Assembly (NCBI GenBank): GCA_016866645.1
Contig: VGLX01000078.1
Coordinates: 1 to 6,550, forward strand
Direction of reading: 5' to 3'
Length of the DNA: 6,550 nt
Source: Candidatus Woesearchaeota archaeon
GTDB lineage: Archaea > Nanobdellota > Nanobdellia > SCGC-AAA011-G17 > VGLX01
Both the position numbers and the translations under genes were made by a program. Under the pieces are notes generated by a model. It did not search any database, had not been told where the DNA came from, and worked only from the letters and a program-made list of their open reading frames with translations. Shown piece by piece: positions 1 through 5,796 of the stretch (its first letter is position 1; each line of letters begins with the position of its first letter).

Positions 1-2140
1 CATGAGCATGAGTTTAGGAGATGGTGGAGAATACACCAGCGCAAATTGCCCATCTGACATCATTGACACAGGGTTAGAATCTGCTTTTAACTCAGGAGTC
101 TTTATAGTCTCAGCATCTGGCAATAACCATTATACTTCAGGAATTTCTTACCCTGCTTGTAATGAGTATGTGACATCTGTAGGCGCTGTTACAAAATCGG
201 ACAGTATAACATACAACCGGGGCGGCGACTTGCTAACCTTGCTTGCTCCAGGCTTGAGCATAACCTCAACTTGGAAAGGTGGAGGAACAGCTACACTTTC
301 AGGCACGAGCATGTCTGCTCCCCACGTTGCTGGCGCGGCTGCTGTTTTGCAGCAATTTGCAAGAGCTAACGCTGGAGCCTTGACTCAAGCGCAGATAAGG
401 AATGCTCTTAACAGTACAGGCAAGCCGATTTACGATTCTTCAAGTGGGGGAACTTATTCTAGGGTTAGCCTTTTTGAGGCGGTGAAATCTTTGACTGATG
501 TTTCAGGACCGTCGCTCACTATGTTATTGCCATTGAATATGAGTTACAGCACAAATTCTTCAATACCTTTAAGTTACGCTGCTAATGATATTAACGGCAT
601 AAACGCGGCCTGGTATGAAATTGACGGTGGTGGAACTGTTTTTATACTGGGCGATACAACTTTTGATACAGCGGAAGGGAGCCATGTTTTAACTCTTCAT
701 GCTAATGACAGTTTCGGCAATGAAGAGTCTGTGAGTACAAGTTTTAATGTTGACATGACAAGCCCTACAGTTGTGCTGTCTAATCCTAATAACTCTTATT
801 ACATAAGTCCTGTAGCTTTTTCATTCTCATTGCTAGAAATTAACCCTGATAGCTGTAGCTTATACGGTAGCTGGGATGGTTGGCATCTTAACCAGACGAA
901 ACTTGCTCCAGAAAACTCTTTCACAGCCAGCCTTGAAGACGGTTCCTACGAATGGAACATAGGATGCAACGACACTGCGAACAACTTGGGTTTTGGTAGT
1001 GAGAATTTTACTGCAAACATTGACTCGACAGCCCCCGAGGTGGTTATATCATCTCCTGAAAATAAGACTTATGACAACTATACAGGTATAGCGTTGGACT
1101 TTTCAGCGTCAGATCTTAACCTTGACTCTTGCTGGTACAGCTTAGACGATAATAACCTCTCTTTGGCAGGCTGTGCCAATACGAGCTTTGATACAGTAGA
1201 CGGGCATCATAATATCCTGGTTTTCGCTAACGATTCTGCGGGCAATGAAGGCTTTGCTGAGTTGGTTTTCACAGTTGATACTGTAATCCCTTCACTGGTT
1301 TTATCCTCCCCTTCCGAAGGTGAAACGCTCTCATCTGATGTTAACTTCACTTATTCTGTAGAAGACGTTCAAGTATCCAACTGCAGTTTGCTTATTAACG
1401 GCACTGTGAACCTTACAGAAGAGGATGTTCAAGTTTTTACGCTTCAACAATTCTCTGCTAGCTTAACAGACGACTGGTATTACTGGAGCGTTAGCTGCGC
1501 AGACCCGTTTAACAATGTTAATTTTTCTGAAGAGAGGAATTTCAGAGTCTGCACTGAATCATGGACATGCAATGCTTGGTCAACATGCAGCAATAGTCAG
1601 CAGGCTAGGACTTGCACAGACGCTAACAGCTGCGGCACGACTAACAATAAGCCTGTAGAGTCACAATCTTGTTCAGACCCTCAGCCTCCAAGCAGTAGCG
1701 GAAGCAGCGGTGGCGGAGGTGGAGGCGGAAGCAAAAAAATAGCATCATCAGTTCCACCCCAGGTGATCAAAAAAGAAGAAACTCCAAAACCTGCAGAAGA
1801 AAAACCAGTAACTGAACAACAACCAGAACCTAAAAAAGGAGAACCTGAAGTGGTAAAAGAGCAAGTGCAAACAACAAGCTTAGAATCAGCAACAGGAAGT
1901 ACTACTGCTCCTTCTGAGCCGTCAGCGATGGGCATAAGCACAAGGGCTGTGAACAGCATAAAAAGTAATAAGATAGCAGTAGGAGGCTTCGTGTTTGTCA
2001 TAGCTGTGATGGTTTCTTTGCATTTCATATTCTTCAAGAAGTACTTGGCTAGTAAGAAGAAGAACAGTAATAAGTCTTGGTTAGAGAAGATAAACTTTTT
2101 CAAGAGCTACAGAGAACTACTAAATCCTAAAAAACCTTAA
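1..2140 (+). CDS. Membrane-anchored subtilisin-like (S8) serine protease, C-terminal part; 5' end outside window
   Basis: Predicted secreted serine endopeptidase held on the cell surface. The frame is open to the left edge, and the ATG at 2 is unlikely to be the true start because the catalytic Asp and His regions are missing. Residues are numbered from that ATG. Visible S8 motifs are MSLG (3-6), SASGN with the oxyanion Asn at 41, and GTSMSAPHVAGAA with the nucleophile Ser at 103 (codon 308-310). The catalytic domain ends near 165. Four Ig-like repeats follow (about 171-516), then a Cys-rich TSP1-like module (517-557). Next come a run of seven Gly (570-576), a Pro/Glu/Lys/Gln-rich stalk (580-625), a hydrophobic helix (about 658-678) and a Lys-rich tail. 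This layout implies an extracellular protease with a cytoplasmic C-terminus. The Ig-like part carries 17 N-x-S/T sequons, suggesting heavy N-glycosylation. The substrate is unknown. No clear terminator follows, and the next gene starts 91 bases downstream. Confidence 0.9.
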   Translation, partial: MSMSLGDGGEYTSANCPSDIIDTGLESAFNSGVFIVSASGNNHYTSGISYPACNEYVTSVGAVTKSDSITYNRGGDLLTLLAPGLSITSTWKGGGTATLSGTSMSAPHVAGAAAVLQQFARANAGALTQAQIRNALNSTGKPIYDSSSGGTYSRVSLFEAVKSLTDVSGPSLTMLLPLNMSYSTNSSIPLSYAANDINGINAAWYEIDGGGTVFILGDTTFDTAEGSHVLTLHANDSFGNEESVSTSFNVDMTSPTVVLSNPNNSYYISPVAFSFSLLEINPDSCSLYGSWDGWHLNQTKLAPENSFTASLEDGSYEWNIGCNDTANNLGFGSENFTANIDSTAPEVVISSPENKTYDNYTGIALDFSASDLNLDSCWYSLDDNNLSLAGCANTSFDTVDGHHNILVFANDSAGNEGFAELVFTVDTVIPSLVLSSPSEGETLSSDVNFTYSVEDVQVSNCSLLINGTVNLTEEDVQVFTLQQFSASLTDDWYYWSVSCADPFNNVNFSEERNFRVCTESWTCNAWSTCSNSQQARTCTDANSCGTTNNKPVESQSCSDPQPPSSSGSSGGGGGGGSKKIASSVPPQVIKKEETPKPAEEKPVTEQQPEPKKGEPEVVKEQVQTTSLESATGSTTAPSEPSAMGISTRAVNSIKSNKIAVGGFVFVIAVMVSLHFIFFKKYLASKKKNSNKSWLEKINFFKSYRELLNPKKP
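512..1549 (+). repeat. Four tandem Ig-like (beta-sandwich) repeats within the surface protease
   Basis: Four degenerate protein repeats of about 85-90 residues, starting near residues 171, 255, 345 and 430. Three of them open with a similar line (SPTVVLSNP, APEVVISSP, IPSLVLSSP). In the first three a late-repeat motif recurs: ANDSFGN, CNDTANN, ANDSAGN. The fourth has the diverged form CADPFNN. Repeats 2-4 each contain a pair of cysteines that could form an internal disulfide (285/322, 377/391, 461/499), while repeat 1 has none. The pattern fits extracellular Ig/Big-like stalk domains that hold the catalytic domain away from the membrane or bind surface glycans. The repeat boundaries are estimates by eye. 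Confidence 0.7.
1550..1672 (+). other. TSP1-like cysteine-rich module encoded in the protease
   Basis: Residues 517-557 contain six cysteines (517, 523, 529, 538, 544, 557). The sequence reads CTESWTCNAWSTCS, then QARTCTDANSCG, then ESQSC. The W-x-C-x-x-W-x-x-C core followed by R-T-C resembles thrombospondin type 1 repeats. From general knowledge, similar short modules appear in predicted surface proteins of DPANN archaea. A role in adhesion or as a disulfide-stabilised spacer is inferred. Confidence 0.65.
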
Positions 2141-2196
2141 CAAACAATCGGCTTGTAATAACTAAAGTTTTAGACAATCCTGCAACTATAACAACG

Positions 2197-2204
2197 TTTA
2201 TTAA
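2197..2204 (+). promoter_or_regulatory. Possible TATA element for the DUF4349 gene
   Basis: The AT-only octamer TTTATTAA is centred about 31 bases before the ATG at 2232. Archaeal TATA boxes usually lie about 25-30 bases upstream of the transcription start, so this would give a nearly leaderless message. No SD stands before the gene, which agrees with leaderless translation. A second TATA-like run (TTTATAAA, 2219-2226) lies too close to the start to serve a transcript that includes it. Read-through from the protease gene is equally possible. Confidence 0.3.
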
Positions 2205-2231
2205 CGAGCTCGCATCATTTTATAAACGGTG

Positions 2232-3131
2232 ATGTTACAAATAGGAATAAAAGAACAGTTAAGCAAGATAAAAGATAACTGGCTATTGATAGCTATAGTA
2301 GTTATTATTCTGATTGTTATGTCTGGAATCTTTTCAGGCACCAGCTTTACTAAGAGTATGCAGATGCAATCAAGCTTAGCCGAGCGCGGTGCGCCTTCTG
2401 CTTATTCCAAAGCGGCTTATGACTCAAGTGCAGGAGGGTATTACCCCACTCCGACTGAAAGCTTCGCCCCTGAAGAGACAGTAAGGAAGATAACTAAGAC
2501 GTCAAGCATGTCAACAGAGGTTGAGAGAGGAACGTTTTATGATTCTGAAAAAAGACTGTTAGACATCGTTAAATCGTCAGATTCTTTCTTATTGAACCAG
2601 AACGTTAACAAGTACGGCACTGACAGGGAGTCTTATGTAACAGGCAGCTATCAGGTAAAAGTCGATGTCAAGAAGTATGACAGCGTAGTATCCCAGCTGA
2701 GGGGTATAGGCGAAGTACAAAGCTTTAACGAGAACGCAGAAGACGTGACTGGCCAATACACGGATACAAAAATCGAGATAGAAACCGAAAAAGCCAGGCT
2801 TAAGCGTTACGAGACTATGTACTCAGAAGCTACTGACGTTGAAGACAAGATAACGCTCACCGACAGGATGTTCAACCTTGAAAGGAGCATAAAATACTTA
2901 GAAGACTCACTAGAAAACATAGACCAAAGGGTAGATTACTCTACTGTCTACGTAACTATGACTGAGAAGACATCTGATTACTATGGCATAACTTTTGTAA
3001 CGCTCTCAGAGATGATAACCCTAGTAGCCGGAAGCGCTAATACTTTAGTAAAATTCTTAATAACTATCCTGCCATGGGCTTTAGCGTTCTTCATAATAAG
3101 GTTCGTGGTTAGGCTGGTTAGGAAAAAATAA
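2232..3131 (+). CDS. DUF4349 domain-containing membrane protein
   Basis: Predicted surface-exposed membrane protein of 299 residues with no established biochemical function. A short basic N-terminus (KEQLSKIKDN) precedes a hydrophobic segment (about 17-34). A low-complexity linker follows, then the DUF4349 core (about 84-245). The core shows the family pattern: two beta-rich strands, the motif GEVQSFNENAEDVTGQYTD (160-178), a charged helical hairpin likely to form a coiled coil (about 180-231), and a closing strand, VDYSTVYVTM. A second hydrophobic segment (about 276-293) ends in RLVRKK. Basic flanks on both helices suggest both termini are cytoplasmic and the DUF4349 region is outside. Bacterial relatives are often lipoproteins, but I see no lipobox here. 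GTG at 2229 is an alternative start that adds one residue. The product may act at the envelope with the neighbouring protease, but only proximity supports that. Confidence 0.87.
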   Translation: MLQIGIKEQLSKIKDNWLLIAIVVIILIVMSGIFSGTSFTKSMQMQSSLAERGAPSAYSKAAYDSSAGGYYPTPTESFAPEETVRKITKTSSMSTEVERGTFYDSEKRLLDIVKSSDSFLLNQNVNKYGTDRESYVTGSYQVKVDVKKYDSVVSQLRGIGEVQSFNENAEDVTGQYTDTKIEIETEKARLKRYETMYSEATDVEDKITLTDRMFNLERSIKYLEDSLENIDQRVDYSTVYVTMTEKTSDYYGITFVTLSEMITLVAGSANTLVKFLITILPWALAFFIIRFVVRLVRKK

Positions 3132-3162
3132 AGCCTTCAAAACGGCTTTTTTCTCTTTTTTT
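3130..3162 (+). terminator. Hairpin plus T-run terminator after the DUF4349 gene
   Basis: The six-base stem AAAGCC (3130-3135) pairs exactly with GGCTTT (3144-3149) across an 8-base loop. It is followed by T-rich DNA (T runs at 3147-3152 and 3156-3162). The stem begins inside the TAA stop codon at 3129-3131. T-runs alone can stop archaeal RNA polymerase, so the hairpin may be an accessory. The element separates the surface-protein block from the exosome operon. Confidence 0.65.
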
Positions 3163-3177
3163 ATTATATTCTTGACT

Positions 3178-3190
3178 TATAAGCCTTATA
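3178..3190. repeat. 13-base inverted repeat upstream of the operon promoter
   Basis: TATAAG and CTTATA form a perfect palindrome around a single central C. It ends 29 bases before the TATA box at 3220. It could be a half-site pair for a dimeric regulator, but AT-rich intergenic DNA yields such short palindromes by chance. Confidence 0.3.
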
Positions 3191-3212
3191 GCCAAGTTTT
3201 AGGATTTTAAAA

Positions 3213-3230
3213 GCAAAAGTTTATAAATAA
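3213..3230 (+). promoter_or_regulatory. BRE/TATA promoter of the pop5-psmA-sbds-exosome operon
   Basis: The purine-rich GCAAAAG (3213-3219) directly precedes TTTATAAATA (3220-3229). This is close to the archaeal BRE plus TATA consensus bound by TFB and TBP. A start about 24-27 bases downstream of the box centre falls near 3248-3251, leaving a leader of about 50 nt before pop5. It is the only strong promoter visible for the six downstream genes, whose spacings leave little room for internal ones. Confidence 0.75.
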
Positions 3231-3247
3231 TAATATTATAGGTTTGG

Positions 3248-3274
3248 ATGAACGAGACAAGGATGAGAAGCTAA
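3248..3274 (+). other. Possible 8-codon uORF in the pop5 leader
   Basis: ATG at 3248 reads MNETRMRS and stops at TAA 3272-3274. The ATG coincides with the predicted transcription start, so it could be translated leaderless, and its last codons enter the leader hairpin. Nothing proves translation. Such a short frame could be chance. Confidence 0.2.
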
Positions 3275-3285
3275 ATTCTCATTTT
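3260..3285 (+). promoter_or_regulatory. Leader hairpin just upstream of the pop5 Shine-Dalgarno
   Basis: ATGAGAA (3263-3269) pairs perfectly with TTCTCAT (3276-3282) around a 6-base loop. Two G-U pairs and an A-U pair extend the stem to about 10 bp (3260-3285). It ends one base before the SD region, so it could affect ribosome access or stabilise the 5' end of the operon mRNA. The fold was found by eye and no energy was calculated. Confidence 0.45.
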
Positions 3286-3286
3286 A

Positions 3287-3293
3287 AGGTGAT
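3287..3293 (+). promoter_or_regulatory. Strong Shine-Dalgarno that sets the pop5 start
   Basis: AGGTGAT matches seven bases of the GGAGGTGAT anti-SD complement. Five bases separate it from codon 3299-3301 (ATC). The sbds gene has GAGATGAT followed by exactly five bases and then ATG at 4381. In the same alignment rrp42 also has five bases before its ATG. The spacing therefore marks 3299 as the initiation codon although it is not ATG, GTG or TTG. Confidence 0.7.
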
Positions 3294-3298
3294 AAACT

Positions 3299-3643
3299 AT
3301 CGAGATTAAACCAGTACTGCCGAGCCTTAGAGAAAAGAAAAGGTATATAGCCTATGAGGTAAGGGCAGAAGGACCTTTAGAATTCAGGGAAGTGAAACAA
3401 GCACTGGAGAGGAAGATGCTACAGTTTTTAGGAGAACTAGGATACGGAAAAGCAGGAGTAATGATAGTAGACGCTTGGGAAGACAATAAAGGGGTAATAA
3501 AGACGAACACGCAATCGGTAGACAGCGTAAAAACAGCATTAACCATGGTTAACAGGATAGGCGATCAAGAAGTACTGGTCAAGACGATAAGCGTCTCGGG
3601 AATGTTAAAAAAAGCAAAAAACAGATTCACCCAAAGGAGGTAA
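3299..3643 (+). CDS. rnp2: RNase P protein component 2 (Pop5/Rnp2), apparent ATC start
   Basis: Protein subunit of archaeal RNase P, which trims the 5' leader of pre-tRNA. In the family, Pop5 pairs with Rpp30 and supports the catalytic RNA. From 3299 the product is 114 residues, the usual size. It shows the hallmark N-terminus LPSLREKKRYIAYEV, a central helix-strand region (LGELGYGKAGVMIVDAW), the helix TALTMVNRIG, and the C-terminal strand plus tail VKTISVSGMLKKAKNRF, all matching archaeal Pop5. The frame is closed by TAA at 3293-3295, and no ATG, GTG or TTG occurs before GTG 3392. A start at 3392 gives only 83 residues and removes the conserved first strand. The SD spacing instead points to ATC at 3299 (ATCGAG where ATGGAG is expected). 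Either initiation is non-canonical or the base is a sequence error. The gene is first in the operon and carries the psmA SD at its 3' end. Identity is firm; the start is uncertain. Confidence 0.88.
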   Translation: MEIKPVLPSLREKKRYIAYEVRAEGPLEFREVKQALERKMLQFLGELGYGKAGVMIVDAWEDNKGVIKTNTQSVDSVKTALTMVNRIGDQEVLVKTISVSGMLKKAKNRFTQRR

Positions 3644-3648
3644 AGAAG

Positions 3649-4362
3649 ATGGAACAGATGGAACACCAAATGATGGGGTATGACAGGACATCAGCGATGT
3701 TCAGCCCTGACGGAAGACTTTTACAAGTCGAATATGCTAAGAAGGCGGTAAAGCAAGGAATAACCGCAGTAGGAGTAGTATGCAAAGATGGAGTAGTATT
3801 ACTAGCTGATAAAAGGATCAATGAAAGGCTGCTAGTGCCGAGATCTGTGGATAAAGTATTCCAGATTGACGATCACATAATTGCTGCTTCTTCAGGATTC
3901 ATGATGGACGGCCGAGTCCTCATAGAAAGGGCCCAGCTGATAGCCCAGCAGCACAAAGTGATGAACGACGAGCCTATGGAGCTGATAGAACTAGTCAAAG
4001 AGATAGCCGACCTGAAGCAGTTCTACACCCAGTACGGCGGAGCAAGGCCATTCGGAGTGTCAGTATTGTTCGCAGGCGTCGACGACAAGCCAAGACTGTA
4101 TGTTACCGACCCTACAGGCATATTCTTCGAATACAAAGCAACAGCCATCGGTGAATACGAAAACGAAGTCAAGAGCATACTCAACAAAGACTACAAGGAC
4201 AACATGAGCATAGATGATGGGATAAAATTAGCGCTGAACGCTTTGAAAGTAACAATGAAGAAAGATTTCAGCATGGAAAGGATTGACGGAGCATACGTGA
4301 CAGAGAAAGAAAGGACATTCGTAAAAATAGACAAGAACAGAATAATGAAGTTTCAAAAATAA
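3649..4362 (+). CDS. psmA: 20S proteasome alpha subunit
   Basis: Structural alpha subunit that forms the outer heptameric rings and the substrate gate of the 20S proteasome in the cytoplasm. At 237 residues it is a normal length. Visible family features are the gating YDR (11-13), the alpha signature MFSPDGRLLQVEYAKKAV (17-34), Lys69 in the position that receives HbYX tails of activating ATPases such as PAN, GGARPFGVSVLFAG (130-143) and the TDPTG loop. It lacks an N-terminal catalytic Thr, as expected for alpha. ATG 3649 is chosen because AGGAGGT (3635-3641), overlapping the pop5 stop, sits just upstream. Later Met codons (4, 8, 9) are less well placed. The gap to pop5 is 5 bases. Tandem TAA codons (4360-4365) end the gene. 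The beta subunit is not in the window. Confidence 0.97.
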   Translation: MEQMEHQMMGYDRTSAMFSPDGRLLQVEYAKKAVKQGITAVGVVCKDGVVLLADKRINERLLVPRSVDKVFQIDDHIIAASSGFMMDGRVLIERAQLIAQQHKVMNDEPMELIELVKEIADLKQFYTQYGGARPFGVSVLFAGVDDKPRLYVTDPTGIFFEYKATAIGEYENEVKSILNKDYKDNMSIDDGIKLALNALKVTMKKDFSMERIDGAYVTEKERTFVKIDKNRIMKFQK

Positions 4363-4380
4363 TAAGCGAGATGATATAAC

Positions 4381-5082
4381 ATGACAACAGTAGACAAAGC
4401 TGTAATCGCTAGGTTGAAGATGCAGGGACAGAACTTCGAAATCCTTGTAGACTGCGACAAAGCGTTAGACTTCAAATCAGGCAAGTGCGGATTAGACGAA
4501 GCTTTAGTAACAACTGACAACATTTACAGCGACGTTAAGAAAGGCACTAAAGCGCCAGAGAACGACATGAAGAAAATATTCCACACTGAAGACTTGAGAA
4601 AAATAGCAGAGGAAATAATCAGGAAAGGAGAGATACAGCTGACAACAGAGCACAGAACTAAGCTCAGAGAAGAAAAACGAAAGAAGATCTTAGAGCTCAT
4701 ACGCAGGAACGCGATAGACTCCAAAACAGGGCTTCCCCACCCTCTGCAAAGGTTAGAGCTTGCGATGGAACAAGCAAGAGTTCATATCGACGAGTTCAAA
4801 AAAGCAGAAGAGCAAGTCCAGGACGTGTTGGAGAAGCTGAGGCCGATAATACCTATAAAATTCGAAGTATGGGAGATGGCCATAAAGATCCCTGCGAAAC
4901 ACGCCGCCCAGAGCTACAGGGTGCTGAAAATGTACGGGACCCTCAAGAGAGACGAGTGGCAGAACGACGGCAGCTTGGTAGCAGTCATAGACCTGCCGGC
5001 AGGTATGAGCGAAGAGTTCGAAAACGAGCTCAACAAACTCACAAAAGGGGAAAGCGAAACTAAGATACTTAACAAAAGATAA
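4381..5082 (+). CDS. sbds: Ribosome maturation protein SBDS
   Basis: Orthologue of the Shwachman-Bodian-Diamond syndrome protein (yeast Sdo1). In eukaryotes it works with the GTPase EFL1 to release eIF6/Tif6 from the 60S subunit; archaeal SBDS is thought to act in 50S maturation with aIF6 and aEF2. At 233 residues it has the typical three domains. The FYSH domain (1 to about 88) contains FEILVDCDKAL (19-29) and IYSDVKKGTKA (48-58). The three-helix domain (about 90-160) has GEIQLTTEHR at its entry and IDSKTGLPHP (112-121). The ferredoxin-like C-terminal domain (about 163-233) begins at VWEMAIKIP. The start is supported by GAGATGAT five bases before the ATG. The gene lies 18 bases after psmA and 15 before rrp4, its usual archaeal position. 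The tail ends in a charged, probably flexible stretch. Confidence 0.97.
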   Translation: MTTVDKAVIARLKMQGQNFEILVDCDKALDFKSGKCGLDEALVTTDNIYSDVKKGTKAPENDMKKIFHTEDLRKIAEEIIRKGEIQLTTEHRTKLREEKRKKILELIRRNAIDSKTGLPHPLQRLELAMEQARVHIDEFKKAEEQVQDVLEKLRPIIPIKFEVWEMAIKIPAKHAAQSYRVLKMYGTLKRDEWQNDGSLVAVIDLPAGMSEEFENELNKLTKGESETKILNKR

Positions 5083-5097
5083 GGAGATATTAAGAAG

Positions 5098-5796
5098 ATG
5101 GAAAAGTTAAACATTAAAGACAAAGACTTAGCAGTACCTGGCGAAGAACTCGCCGAGGGAATGGAATACTTGCCATCTTCAGGCACTTACCGCGAAGGCA
5201 ACAAGATAATCGCCGCGCAGCTAGGGATAATAAGCCTGAATGGCAACGTTATAAAAATAATCCCTCTCTCAGGGAGATACATCCCGAGAGTGGGGGACGT
5301 AGTGATAGGGAGAGTTACGAACGTAGGTTTCAACAACTGGTTCGTAGACATAGGATACGCTTACGAAGCAGTCCTGCCTTTGAAAGAAGCCAGCTCAGAA
5401 TACATCGACGTAGAAAGGGGCGGAAGCCTAAGCAAGTACTACGACTTCGGAGACTACATAATGTGCGGAATATCAAAAGTCTCTAGGTCGATGGCGACAG
5501 ACGTGTCGATGAGAGGACCTGGCTTGAAAAAGCTGAAAGGCGGCAAGATAATACGCATCGCGCCGTCAAAAGTGCCAAGACTAATAGGCAAGCAAGGAAG
5601 TATGATAAACCTGATAAAAGACAAAACTGGGTGCAGGATATCAGTCGGGCAGAACGGATGGGTCTGGATACAAGCAGAAGACCCGAAAGCAGAGATGATA
5701 GCTACGCACGTGATTGAAGAGATAAACAAGAAAGCCCACAACCCTGGACTAACTGATGAGATAACTAACTTATTATCCAAGGAGACGCAAAAATGA
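5098..5796 (+). CDS. rrp4: Exosome RNA-binding cap subunit Rrp4
   Basis: RNA-binding cap protein of the archaeal exosome. It sits on the Rrp41/Rrp42 hexamer and feeds RNA 3' ends, notably A-rich ones, into the pore. At 232 residues it is of ordinary length. An N-terminal domain (1 to about 60) has VPGEELAEG (13-21) and GTYREGNKIIAAQLGI (29-44). An S1 domain follows (about 63-130; RVGDVVIGRVTNVGFNNWFVDIG). A KH domain (about 148-212; IRIAPSKVPRLIGKQG, with the GxxG loop GKQG at 164-167) completes it. The GKQG loop and the KH domain separate it from Csl4, which has a zinc ribbon. The start follows GGAGAT (5083-5088), placed right after the sbds stop. The stop overlaps the rrp41 start by 4 bases (ATGA, 5793-5796), implying coupled translation. 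Confidence 0.97.
   Translation: MEKLNIKDKDLAVPGEELAEGMEYLPSSGTYREGNKIIAAQLGIISLNGNVIKIIPLSGRYIPRVGDVVIGRVTNVGFNNWFVDIGYAYEAVLPLKEASSEYIDVERGGSLSKYYDFGDYIMCGISKVSRSMATDVSMRGPGLKKLKGGKIIRIAPSKVPRLIGKQGSMINLIKDKTGCRISVGQNGWVWIQAEDPKAEMIATHVIEEINKKAHNPGLTDEITNLLSKETQK

Noticed and set aside
1681..2103. Antisense frame of 140 codons, with a proline run, on the minus strand
   Set aside because: It is the reverse of the Gly run and low-complexity stalk of the protease. It has no homology or start signals.
2219..2226. TTTATAAA as the promoter of the DUF4349 gene
   Set aside because: A transcript from this box would start about 16 bases inside the gene, after both candidate start codons and before the first membrane segment.
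3240..3300. A small structured RNA (tRNA or C/D-box sRNA) between the promoter and pop5
   Set aside because: No T-loop GTTCRA motif or acceptor stem is visible. There is a weak C-box-like GTGATAA but no proper CTGA D box. The SD reading explains that sequence better.
3392..3643. Pop5 starting at GTG 3392 (83 residues)
   Set aside because: It drops the conserved LREKKRYIAYEV strand, has no suitable SD, and is much shorter than the family. The frame is open upstream with clear homology.
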